Assembly: GCA_943788635.1 (NCBI GenBank) | Contig: CALSRA010000052.1 | Span: 1-35,824, forward strand | Length of the DNA stretch: 35,824 nucleotides | Direction: 5' to 3' | Source of the DNA: an uncultured Alphaproteobacteria bacterium | Lineage (GTDB): Bacteria; Pseudomonadota; Alphaproteobacteria; UBA8366; GCA-2717185 | In this document: positions 26,352 to 33,719 of the stretch, in pieces | Numbering within the stretch: position 1 is the stretch's first letter | Layout of the letters: every line of letters begins with the position of its first letter | Notes under the pieces: generated by a model | Told to the model about the DNA's origin: nothing | The model's database searches: none | Seen by the model: the letters and a program-made list of their open reading frames with translations, nothing else | Translations under genes and position numbers: made by a program

Positions 26352-27693
26352 CGCCGTTCAGCCAGGTATTCAGATCCACGAGGGCACGCTCGGAATAAGC
26401 AGCCCGCCGTTCGCGGCGGCCCTTACGGCGTTTCCCGCCCTGTTCGGTCTGTTCCAGCGCCGGAAACAGGCCGAAATTGATATTCATGGGCTGAAAGGTT
26501 TCCGCGACTGCGCCGCCGGTTATATGTGACAGCAATGCCCCCAACGCAGTTGTTGGCGGCGGCAGGACTGGTGTCTCTTCTCGCAACTCGGCGCCTGCAA
26601 AACGTCCGGCAAGCAGACCGCAGGCCGCTGATTCAAGATAACCTTCGACCCCGGTAATCTGACCGGCAAAGCGCAGTCTCGGCATGGCCTTTAGTCGCAA
26701 GACTCCATCCAGCAATCGCGGGCTGTTCAGGAAGGTATTGCGGTGGATACCGCCAAACCGGGCGAATTCCGCCCCTTCCAGTCCGGGTATGCGTTGCAGA
26801 ACGGATTTCTGGGCGCCGTATTTGAGCTTGGTCTGGAAGCCGACCATGTTGTAGAGCGTGCCGAGTTTATTGTCCTGACGCAATTGCACCACGGCGTGGG
26901 CGCGACCGCCTGTGTGGGGGTTGGTCAGGCCGACCGGCTTCATTGGCCCGAACCGGAGCGTATCCTTTCCGCGTTCCGCCATGACCTCAATCGGCAGGCA
27001 GCCTTCGAAATACGGAGTATCCTTTTCCCATTCCTTGAATTCGGTCGCGTCCCCGGTTTGCAGGGCATCGATGAATGCCTCGTACTGGACCTCGTCGAGC
27101 GGACAGTTGATGTAGTCCGCCCCATCGCCCTTGTCATAGCGGGACTGAAACCACGCTTTTGAGAAATCGATGGAATCGCGATGTATAACCGGGGCGATAG
27201 CATCAAAAAACGCCAGAGAATCCTCGCCGGTCAGGTTCCCGATAGCCTCACTGAGGGCCGGTGCGGTCAGGGGGCCTGTCGCAATAATCACCGATTCCCA
27301 GTCTTCCGGCGGGATTGCGGTGACTTCCTCGCGCGCAATGGTGAGGAGCGGTTCTTCGGTCAGGCGCCTGGTTACTTCGCTGGCAAAGGCATCACGGTCC
27401 ACAGCGAGCGCGCCGCCGGCGGGGACACGGTGTAAGTCTGCTACTGCCATGATCAGGGAATTGCATCGGCGCATTTCCTCGTGCAGGAGCCCGACGGCAT
27501 TGTGTTCGACGTCATCGGAGCGAAAGGAGTTGGAACAGACCAGTTCGGCAAGGGAATCAGTGACATGGGCATCTGTACCGCGAACCGGGCGCATTTCGTG
27601 CAGGACAACCGGAATACCGGATTGGGTCAGTTGCCATGCCGCTTCGGTACCGGCCAGGCCGCCGCCGACGATATGTACGGGAGTTTGGGTCAT
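26326..27693 (-). CDS. trmFO: Methylenetetrahydrofolate--tRNA-(uracil-5-)-methyltransferase TrmFO
   Basis: A 455-residue FAD- and folate-dependent enzyme that makes 5-methyluridine at position 54 of the tRNA T-loop. The N-terminal FAD motif is [17 protein letters not shown], then [12 protein letters not shown] with the conserved Cys, [37 protein letters not shown] with the second conserved Cys region, ASALGAL-type C-terminal segments and [13 protein letters not shown] chose the ATG at 27693 (MTQTPVHIV); the in-frame ATG at 27708 would add five residues. Neither has a clear Shine-Dalgarno sequence. A strong terminator at 27776-27805 lies upstream, so it must have its own promoter within about 80 bp. 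The tail overlaps its convergent neighbour. Confidence 0.96.
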   Translation of the reverse strand: MTQTPVHIVGGGLAGTEAAWQLTQSGIPVVLHEMRPVRGTDAHVTDSLAELVCSNSFRSDDVEHNAVGLLHEEMRRCNSLIMAVADLHRVPAGGALAVDRDAFASEVTRRLTEEPLLTIAREEVTAIPPEDWESVIIATGPLTAPALSEAIGNLTGEDSLAFFDAIAPVIHRDSIDFSKAWFQSRYDKGDGADYINCPLDEVQYEAFIDALQTGDATEFKEWEKDTPYFEGCLPIEVMAERGKDTLRFGPMKPVGLTNPHTGGRAHAVVQLRQDNKLGTLYNMVGFQTKLKYGAQKSVLQRIPGLEGAEFARFGGIHRNTFLNSPRLLDGVLRLKAMPRLRFAGQITGVEGYLESAACGLLAGRFAGAELREETPVLPPPTTALGALLSHITGGAVAETFQPMNINFGLFPALEQTEQGGKRRKGRRERRAAYSERALVDLNTWLNGVNTDPVSP

Positions 27694-27775
27694 GTTTAAT
27701 TGCGCCATCGGTGAAGGGGAGCGTGGAGGTGTCGTGGTTTGTAGAAGTTTTGGCCGGCTGCATAAAGGCATGAAA

Positions 27776-27805
27776 AAACCGGCTTCGGTTTCCCGAAGCC
27801 GGTTT
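27776..27805 (-). terminator. Intrinsic terminator after the porin-lipoprotein unit
   Basis: Arms AAACCGGCTTCG (27776-27787) and CGAAGCCGGTTT (27794-27805) pair perfectly over 12 bp, with one more G-C pair closing a small loop. On the minus strand the stem is followed by a run of six T (the GTTTTTTCATG region), giving a textbook rho-independent terminator 39 bp downstream of the small lipoprotein gene. Confidence 0.9.
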
Positions 27806-27844
27806 CATCAATCTTGATCTCATCGACCGTAGATAACGTATCCC

Positions 27845-28003
27845 TTACGTTTCCCGGTAAATATCCCGGGCTGCGAAGGCTCTTTCGCGAGGGTCTCCCC
27901 GCTGCGCCTCCGGCAGGTAGGGTTTGTACGGGATTTTCTGACAACCTGTTACCGCGACCGTAATCGCCGAAACTGCCAACAAAACCGTCCCAACCCTTTT
28001 CAC
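27845..28003 (-). CDS. Small lipoprotein, 52 residues
   Basis: A GTG-start frame encoding a predicted 52-residue lipoprotein. The N-terminus MKRVG is followed by a hydrophobic stretch TVLLAVSAITVAVTGC, with a lipobox VTGC and Cys21 as the lipidated residue. The mature part of about 32 residues is hydrophilic and begins CQKIPYKPYLPEAQRGD, then many Arg/Ala/Glu residues. AAGGG lies eight bases before the GTG. It begins 35 bp after the porin stop on the same strand and ends 39 bp before a strong terminator, so it is probably the second gene of a porin transcript. It is too short for most gene finders. There is no family I recognise; similarity in size to entericidin-type or other small outer-membrane lipoproteins is only superficial. 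Confidence 0.75.
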   Translation of the reverse strand: MKRVGTVLLAVSAITVAVTGCQKIPYKPYLPEAQRGDPRERAFAARDIYRET

Positions 28004-28027
28004 GCTGAATACCCTTATCCTGTCGAT

Positions 28028-28044
28028 TTCTGACTAGATCAGAA
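28028..28044 (-). promoter_or_regulatory. Short hairpin at the porin stop codon
   Basis: TTCTGA (28028-28033) and TCAGAA (28039-28044) form a 6-bp stem around a five-base loop, and the arm includes the porin stop codon. Lacking a T-run, it looks like an mRNA processing or stabilising hairpin between porin and lipoprotein rather than a terminator. Weak evidence. Confidence 0.35.
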
Positions 28045-29196
28045 GCTGATGCGCATACCAGCTGTGACTGTATCGATATCATCAATCGATACACCGGTAC
28101 GATCCAGCGTGAACTTGTGGTAGCCGGCATATACTTCGGCACCCAACGGCTCAATGATCTGAACGACGGCGATGCTATATCTTTCGCCTTCGTCACCAGC
28201 CACGGCACGATCATTGTGCTGACCAAAACCGAGACCAAGGCGAGTTTGGCCAAGTTCGGTTGCATTGAACATGTAGCCGATCCGCGCGTAGATGCGGTCT
28301 TCATCCACGCCACCGTTGGTATCCGTTTCCGCGGCGCTGACGAACAAGCTCAGCCCCATCGGAAGCAGAACACCGATCGATCCATTGACAGTGCTGACGT
28401 CGGTGTTTGCCCGTGCCGTGTCATACGCAATGCCACCCTTGACCTTGACGCCGCCGAAGTCGCCGCCATAACGAAGACCGAAGTTACTGCCATCTTCATT
28501 GGACATGGATGTCTGGAACTGAAACCCAGCAAAGGTCGGGGAATCGTAACCAATGTGATCTTTACGACCGGCATCCAGATTGGAGAATGTGGCACTTACC
28601 AACTGAACGTCTGCGCCAGTGGCGGAGTTTTTGAAGTTTTCGTCAGCGGCGCCCACGCCTTCATCGCCAGCGTCCTGAATAATCGCCATCCCGGACATGT
28701 CGCCCGCGCCGTGGTAACCGTCAGTTGCGAGGCTGGAGTCACCAATGGTGAACGCGCCCATGGACTTGCTCGACAGGCGGATATCCATCTGGCGAATACC
28801 AAAGGTACCCTGGTCAGCACCTTCAGCATTGAGGTCGAGACTCTGATCGCCGCTGCTCGTATTGCCGACTTCGATGCGTGTCCGTGCGGTCAAGTCATCG
28901 CTGAGCTTGCCAGTACCGACGAGGCGGAAACGGGTCTCGGATGCTGAGTTGCCCGAGAAAATAAGGCCGCTGGTCTGGCCATTGTCGCGGTGCTGAATTT
29001 GCTGATTGACGTGGCCCGAAACGACGAGGCTCATGGTCTTCTTGCTGCGAGCGACATACTGTCCGCCACCAGCTTTTTCGAGTGCCTGAACGCGCTTCTC
29101 AAGGGCGCCCATATCCTGCGCGGATGCTGCAGAAACACCGAGGACGGCGGCTGCGGCAAGTGCGGTGCTGCTGAGCAGCTTCACACGTAATTTCAT
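28039..29196 (-). CDS. Gram-negative porin
   Basis: A 385-residue outer-membrane beta-barrel protein. The ATG at 29196 (MKLRVKLLSSTALAAAAVLG, signal peptide ending ASA) follows GGAGGAAGTA, a strong ribosome-binding site; longer in-frame starts at 29217 and 29208 are unnecessary. After a short coiled-coil segment (GALEKRVQALEKAGGG) come alternating strands typical of alphaproteobacterial porins, with SLVVSGHVNQQIQ, SETRFRLVGTGKLSDDLTARTRIE, GAFTIGDSSLATD (loop 3 region), and YDSPTFAGFQFQTSM. The chain ends in a terminal Phe (TVTAGMRISF), the usual assembly signal. It probably allows passive diffusion of small solutes. The gene has repeated operator-like boxes upstream and a small lipoprotein gene downstream. 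The terminator at 27776-27805 ends the unit. Confidence 0.93.
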   Translation of the reverse strand: MKLRVKLLSSTALAAAAVLGVSAASAQDMGALEKRVQALEKAGGGQYVARSKKTMSLVVSGHVNQQIQHRDNGQTSGLIFSGNSASETRFRLVGTGKLSDDLTARTRIEVGNTSSGDQSLDLNAEGADQGTFGIRQMDIRLSSKSMGAFTIGDSSLATDGYHGAGDMSGMAIIQDAGDEGVGAADENFKNSATGADVQLVSATFSNLDAGRKDHIGYDSPTFAGFQFQTSMSNEDGSNFGLRYGGDFGGVKVKGGIAYDTARANTDVSTVNGSIGVLLPMGLSLFVSAAETDTNGGVDEDRIYARIGYMFNATELGQTRLGLGFGQHNDRAVAGDEGERYSIAVVQIIEPLGAEVYAGYHKFTLDRTGVSIDDIDTVTAGMRISF

Positions 29197-29295
29197 TACT
29201 TCCTCCATACTGATCATTTTAAAACCGAATCTTTCGACCCTCTATTCAATTAGACTTGCGTGTCGTACGTTGCCCAGTTTGTAAGCGTTAACTTT

Positions 29296-29346
29296 TGAAC
29301 ATGATCAGTTTGGATAGTGAACATGATCACAAGGCAAACTGAACAT
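29296..29346. repeat. Three TGAACAT boxes at 22-bp intervals
   Basis: TGAACAT occurs at 29296-29302, 29318-29324 and 29340-29346, so the period is exactly 22 bp, two helical turns. The first two copies extend to TGAACATGATCA. They lie 100-150 bp upstream of the porin start (minus strand). Another 11-base direct repeat, ATCAGTTTGGA, is at 29304-29314 and 29367-29377. A 22-bp period is the usual spacing unit of OmpR/PhoB-family response regulators, which would be logical for a porin, but the box is not one I recognise. Confidence 0.6.
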
Positions 29347-29440
29347 CCAAGCATCGATACCATCTAATCAGTTTGGAAGGTATTCGCCGTAACCCTAATC
29401 TGTCAATGAAACCGGCGGGTCTGCCTCTTAATAAGTCTAA

Positions 29441-29464
29441 CGCTGTTGCAATATTGCAACAGCG
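29441..29464 (+). terminator. Perfect 24-bp palindrome with T-run
   Basis: The left half is CGCTGTTGCAAT and the right half its exact complement. As RNA it folds as a 10-bp stem with an ATAT loop, followed by CTTTTT on the plus strand, so it would work as a plus-strand intrinsic terminator. No plus-strand gene precedes it. Alternatively, the core TTGCAATATTGCAA could be a symmetric protein-binding site. It lies between the porin operator and the IS1380 element. Confidence 0.55.
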
Positions 29465-29536
29465 CTTTTTGGCAGGAAATCCGGGACATTCGGGGGCATA
29501 ACTGGTTTCCCTGATACGGTGCGATAATACCGTAGA

Positions 29537-31220
29537 CCTTTTAACCCACATTTCCCAAGTAAAAGGGAGAAGTCACTCCTCTGACGACAATTAATGTGTT
29601 ATATTGCAGCATGTTAAGTGGGCTTAAGGCGGCGGATCATGGATCACCCAAAGGGTGCAAGCGAAACGGATGGTGCGCGGCTTAGTTTTGACCGACGGGT
29701 CCGGTTGGAATTTCATGGTTCGAAGATCAGTTCGGACGGTGGATTACTGTTGTTCCGGGAATTGGATGAAGTGCTTGGCCTGCACGACATTGCGGGCGGA
29801 TTTCTGAGAGACACGCGAACTGGCCACAATCGCCTACACTCACTGGTTGGCTTGTTGCGCCAGTCGGTCTTTGGGCGGCTGGCCGGATATGATGATGTGA
29901 ATGACGCAGACCGTTTATCGCTTGATCCGGTGATGCGGCAGGTCGTTGGAGGGCGTGCCGTTGATGCCAAGGCCGCGTCCGCGAGCCAGATGGGCCGGTT
30001 CGAGACCGAGGTGTTGGCGGCAACCGACAATCGCACTGTGCTGGCGGATTTATCAGGACACTGGATCGACCGGGTTCATGACCGCAACCCACCCAAGTGG
30101 ATCACACTGGACATGGACAGTTCCGTCAGTCCCACCCACGGCGCACAGGAAGGAACGGCTTGGAACGGGCATTTCGGCTGCATGTGCTATCACCCGCTGT
30201 TCGTCTTCAACCAGTTCGGGCACCTCGAACGTTGCGCCCTGCGCCCCGGCAACGTCCACAGTGCCGACGGCTGGGAAGCGGTTCTGAAGCCCGTCATCGC
30301 GCGATATGCGGATCGTCACCTGATGCGGTTCTTCCGGGGGGATGCTGCGTTCGCCATCCCGGAGTTATACAAAACTCTGGAAGCGGAAAGCTATTTTTAC
30401 GCCATCCGCCTTCGGGCCAATCGCGTTCTTCAGGGCAAGATTGCGCATCTGCTCAAGCGCCCTGTGGGTCGTCCGCCAAAAGGCGTGAAGCGCATCTACG
30501 GCGACTTCGAGTATCAGGCGGCATCTTGGGACAAACCCCGTCGTGTCATCGCCAAGGTGGAATGGCATCCCAGCGAGTTGTTCCCTCGCGTCGGCTTCGT
30601 TGTCACCAATCTGCCAATGGAACCAGACTGGATCATCCGGTTCTACAACCAACGCGGAACGGCAGAGCAGCATATCAAAGAAGGCAAGCAAGCGATCAAC
30701 TGGACACGGTTATCTTGCAAGGGGATGGCGCAGAACGAGATCCGCCTGCAACTTCATGCACTGGCCTACAATCTCGGCGTTTTACTGCAAGGGACCGAAC
30801 TACCCGAAGAGGTGGCTGATTGGTCTCTGACCAGCCTCCAAACAAGGCTGATCAAAACTGGAGCGAGGGTGGTGCGTCATGCTCGGGCCATCACGTTCCA
30901 ACTGGCCGAAGTCGCGGTCAGCTGTGACCTGTTCACTCGCATCCTTGCAGCCATACATCGCCTTCGCTCACCGCCGGTTCCAGGATGATGACCTCAGCAA
31001 CAAAATCGGAGGAAAAGCGGCGCGATTGGTCCGTCCAAAGGGGTGTTGATCACAACAAAATCCGGGTTAACCAAGCTGTCGAGACCAGAAATCGCGCTCA
31101 GTTCCTGGGTCAGGTGCCCAAACAACGGCGAAAGTCGTACAGGCGGCTTGCTCGGGGCACAAAACATCGACAACATGCAAGAAAGGGCATTCTACTTGGG
31201 GAATGTCGGTTTATAGAAGG
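29537..31220 (+). mobile_element. IS1380-family insertion sequence
   Basis: The element is about 1.68 kb, the expected size for IS1380. Imperfect terminal inverted repeats were found by eye: 29543-29564 and 31190-31211 agree at 19 of 22 positions in opposite orientation. Both outer ends can be drawn to begin CCTT (29537 and the complement of 31220), in keeping with the CCT ends of this family. The tip sequences differ by a three-base length difference, so the exact boundaries are uncertain. No 4-5 bp target duplication is visible; instead the 8-mer CCTTTTAA occurs at 29537-29544 and 31221-31228. Transposase is intact, so the element could be active, though the missing duplication suggests it is older or was rearranged. 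The 230 bp after the transposase gene carry no other gene. Confidence 0.8.
29639..30988 (+). CDS. IS1380-family transposase
   Basis: A 449-residue DDE transposase with the IS1380 arrangement. The first acidic residue is in ITLDMDSSVSPTHG, the second in FFRGDAAFAIPELY, and the glutamate in YNQRGTAEQHIKEGK. Other typical segments are SSDGGLLLFRELDEVLGL near the N-terminus and LSCKGMAQNEIRLQLHALAYNL after the glutamate. The ATG at 29639 (MDHPKGAS) is preferred over the GTG at 29618 because GGCGG lies before it. There is no frameshift or internal stop, so the protein should be functional. A TATATT-like hexamer lies about 35 bp upstream but without a convincing -35. Confidence 0.92.
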   Translation: MDHPKGASETDGARLSFDRRVRLEFHGSKISSDGGLLLFRELDEVLGLHDIAGGFLRDTRTGHNRLHSLVGLLRQSVFGRLAGYDDVNDADRLSLDPVMRQVVGGRAVDAKAASASQMGRFETEVLAATDNRTVLADLSGHWIDRVHDRNPPKWITLDMDSSVSPTHGAQEGTAWNGHFGCMCYHPLFVFNQFGHLERCALRPGNVHSADGWEAVLKPVIARYADRHLMRFFRGDAAFAIPELYKTLEAESYFYAIRLRANRVLQGKIAHLLKRPVGRPPKGVKRIYGDFEYQAASWDKPRRVIAKVEWHPSELFPRVGFVVTNLPMEPDWIIRFYNQRGTAEQHIKEGKQAINWTRLSCKGMAQNEIRLQLHALAYNLGVLLQGTELPEEVADWSLTSLQTRLIKTGARVVRHARAITFQLAEVAVSCDLFTRILAAIHRLRSPPVPG

Positions 31221-31367
31221 CCTTTTAAATCGCGGTAGAGGAAAATGTCTCAAACAGAGCCGGTCCTGCGACCTGGATCACTTGTGCGGATGGATCAAAG
31301 GAAGATTTTCTGGTTTTTTGCCCTGTTCCCTTCGCCTATATACCTGTCGGAATTTTAAGGGATGGGT

Positions 31368-31850
31368 ATGGACGGTATCCTGGCGCTAGCAGGGGCGAAT
31401 CTGGTTTCGCCGATCATTTTGAGTTTCCTGCTCGGACTCGTGGCGGCTCTGGTCCGATCGGATCTGAGCTTTCCCGAAGCGGTTGCCAAAGGACTGTCGC
31501 TCTACCTGCTGTTTGCCATCGGCTTCAAGGGCGGCGCGGGCGTGGCGGCCCACGGCGTTGATGCGTTGCTGGTGGCGGCACTGTTTGCTGGCGTCATACT
31601 TTCAATCCTATTGCCCTTTATCGCCTTTGCCATGCTGCGCTTCCTGACGCGGGTACCCGTTATCGATGCGGCCGCGGTGGCGGGACATTACGGGTCCATC
31701 TCCATCGTGACTTTTGTTGCCGCGAGTTCTCTTCTCGCGGGGCGCGGTTATACCGGTTTAAAGGGCGGGAACAGCGTCGAAAGCGATGCTATATCGTTTT
31801 TCTTGGGCTTTGAAAGGAATTGTACGATGACCGAAATAGGAGGGAAATAA
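31368..31850 (+). pseudogene. Truncated sodium-dependent bicarbonate transporter (SbtA-like)
   Basis: The first 125 or so codons match the start of SbtA/DUF897 permeases: LALAGANLVSPIILSFLLGLVAALVRSDLS, FPEAVAKGLSLYLLFAIGFKGG and AAVAGHYGSISIVTFVAASSLL. These proteins are normally 300-370 residues with about ten spans. Here the frame loses family character near 31750, where it runs antisense into the 3' end of the TPR-oxygenase gene and stops at 31850 after about 35 unrelated residues. AAGGG lies six bases before the ATG at 31368. What remains is roughly half of the first repeat unit and cannot form a transporter. It lies 147 bp from the IS1380 element, in a gap that shows no other gene; the junction looks like a rearrangement. 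Confidence 0.8.
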
Positions 31851-33479
31851 AACGAGCGTCCCGGCTCTGGTTCTTATAGTCCGTGTACCGGGTTTAATTT
31901 TCGTCGGCAGAGAATACAGACTGCGGCCGAATTCCAGACAGCCGGCGTCCGCGTCGTCCTTAACATCGCCCGTGGGGGGCAAGGCAGGGTAATATGTCCC
32001 GCTCAGCCAGCCAGTCGGGTGAAAATGGGTGTCGTGGAAACCGTCCGAATCCATGATGTTCGCCCAGACTTCGAGTTTCAGGCGTTCCGGCCTCCCTAGG
32101 ATGAACGGGTGATCGGCGGAAACCGTTAGGTTCTTGCGATATTCAGACATTTTATTCCGGATCATGTTTTCGAAGGCGGCAAACGGGCCCATGGGCTCTT
32201 CAAGTAGTTCCAACGTCGCCTGTCCCTGTTTCAGGGAGCGGTTGGTTGGTGAGTAATTCAGGGTGGGATGGTTGAGAATATGTTGGCAAAGGGCCTCGTT
32301 GAAGGCATCTATGTCCCGAAAATCTGGAGGCGGGGCTAATTCAAAGCACTGAACCAGTGAATCGAGGTCGAGCAGGTAACGGCTGTCTTCAACGCGTCCT
32401 AACTCACTGAGGGCTGTAGATTTGAACGCGAGCGCCGATGTGTGACCTGGCTGAGTCGCGAGGACCGTGTCACAGATATTTACCGCGTCCTCATGGCGAC
32501 CGTCACATATATAGGCAACGCCGAGCGTCATAAGGTTTTCTATGGTCGGCGTCGCCATTGCGGCGGCATTTTCGCAGATTTCCACCGCTTCACGCGATTC
32601 CCCGGACAGGGCGAGTGCGTGTGCCAGGTCGTACCGGAGCTTGCGGTCTTCCGGCATGATTGTCGTCGCCCGCCGCAGAATTTGACCGGCACCCGCGTTG
32701 TCGCCGGTCTTGAGCCGGGTTTCGGCAATGCCCTTCAGGGCGCCTGGATGGTCGGGATAATGTTCAAGGGCCTGCTCAAAGGCCTCCAGAGAATCGGCAA
32801 AGCGCCGCAACCGGCCCAGCACGGTGCCGAGATTGAAATAGCTATCTGCAGACCCCGGTTCGAGCGCGATGGCTTTGCGGTAACAGGCCTCCGCCGCATC
32901 ATAGCGCGCGAGCATCTGCAGGGCGCCACCGCAATTCTGATACAGGACAGCGAGGTCCGGGCGGGCCGCGATTGCAGTTTCGTATGCCTCTACCGCAAGT
33001 TCAAACTCGCCGAGTTGGACATGTGCAAGGCCAAGGTTGTAAATGACTTCAATGCTATCGGGGTAAAGTTTAAGAGATTTCCTGAAGGAGGATACAGCCT
33101 TGGAAAATTGCCCGGATTGTCCGTAAACCGACCCAAGATTGGCGTGATATTCAGGGTTTTCGGGCGACAGGGCGGTGGCCCGTTTCAGCAGGTCGACCGC
33201 CTGTTTATGCGCGCCTTCCATGTGACAGGCCATCCCAAGCAGATGGATAGCTTCAGGCTGGTTGCTGTTGCTCGCGAGGATCTGCCGGCAGGTTGCATCG
33301 CATTCGGCTGTCTGTCCTGCGCCGAGTTGCCTCTGGGCCAGCGTGAGAGCCATGTTGAGTTGCGCATAGCTGTGCTGGTCTGAAGCGCCAGAATTTGCCC
33401 TGGCTGGTTTGCCGAGCAGCCGTTTGATAAATCTGTCGCGTTCCCGCTGGCGACGCTTCTCTTCGGTTCTGCTCGACAT
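31758..33479 (-). CDS. TPR protein with C-terminal 2OG-Fe(II) oxygenase domain, copy 1
   Basis: A 573-residue soluble protein. A basic N-terminus (SSRTEEKRRQRERDR) is followed by about nine tetratricopeptide repeats (about 40-370), such as PEAIHLLGMACHMEGAHKQAV and ADSYFNLGTVLGRLRRFADSL. The C-terminal domain (about 440-573) resembles the 2OG-FeII_Oxy_5/TIGR02466 type: WANIM, HDTHFHPTGWLSGTYYPALP, CLEFGRSLYSL, LVLFPSYFGHRTIPF and the 2-oxoglutarate Arg in RYSIAFD. The usual HxD is replaced by HxH. Start ATG 33479 is chosen over GTG 33491. It diverges from a related gene (copy 2), with 240 bp between, and its last codons adjoin the truncated sbtA. Such enzymes hydroxylate proteins or small molecules; TPRs suggest a protein partner. 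Substrate unknown. Confidence 0.85.
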   Translation of the reverse strand: MSSRTEEKRRQRERDRFIKRLLGKPARANSGASDQHSYAQLNMALTLAQRQLGAGQTAECDATCRQILASNSNQPEAIHLLGMACHMEGAHKQAVDLLKRATALSPENPEYHANLGSVYGQSGQFSKAVSSFRKSLKLYPDSIEVIYNLGLAHVQLGEFELAVEAYETAIAARPDLAVLYQNCGGALQMLARYDAAEACYRKAIALEPGSADSYFNLGTVLGRLRRFADSLEAFEQALEHYPDHPGALKGIAETRLKTGDNAGAGQILRRATTIMPEDRKLRYDLAHALALSGESREAVEICENAAAMATPTIENLMTLGVAYICDGRHEDAVNICDTVLATQPGHTSALAFKSTALSELGRVEDSRYLLDLDSLVQCFELAPPPDFRDIDAFNEALCQHILNHPTLNYSPTNRSLKQGQATLELLEEPMGPFAAFENMIRNKMSEYRKNLTVSADHPFILGRPERLKLEVWANIMDSDGFHDTHFHPTGWLSGTYYPALPPTGDVKDDADAGCLEFGRSLYSLPTKIKPGTRTIRTRAGTLVLFPSYFGHRTIPFKAQEKRYSIAFDAVPAL

Positions 33480-33719
33480 AAATCCAATCACCCGCGCATT
33501 TATGTATGCGATTCGTCATCAACCTAAACAGTGACCGGGATAGCGGCAAGGCGCTATAATGGTGCGGGAAACGGCTGTATCGAAGCCCGCTATCGCCTGA
33601 ACTGGAATACTGGCGCAAAAGGATCTGTGCGACGTTTTTGTATCTCGTGGCGGAACCGGAGTTTATTGTTTTCGTCGAAATTCGGCCCTCGTAACACATT
33701 GATTATCCCCCGGTAGGAC

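Larger units (their letters stand above)
29197..29536. other. 340-bp porin upstream region, no gene
   Basis: No supported coding frame lies between the porin start and the left end of the IS1380 element. It carries the TGAACAT array, the ATCAGTTTGGA direct repeat and the 24-bp palindrome. A convincing porin promoter could not be located by eye; TCTAAT (minus strand, about 45-60 bp before the start) is a possible -10 element without a good -35. Confidence 0.6.

Noticed and set aside
30985..31389. 134-residue plus-strand frame after the transposase
   Set aside because: Starts within the transposase stop region, runs through the IS right end into the sbtA start; composition not protein-like.
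33531..33716. 61-residue plus-strand frame in the gap between the two TPR genes
   Set aside because: No ribosome-binding site or motif; probably the leader of copy 2.
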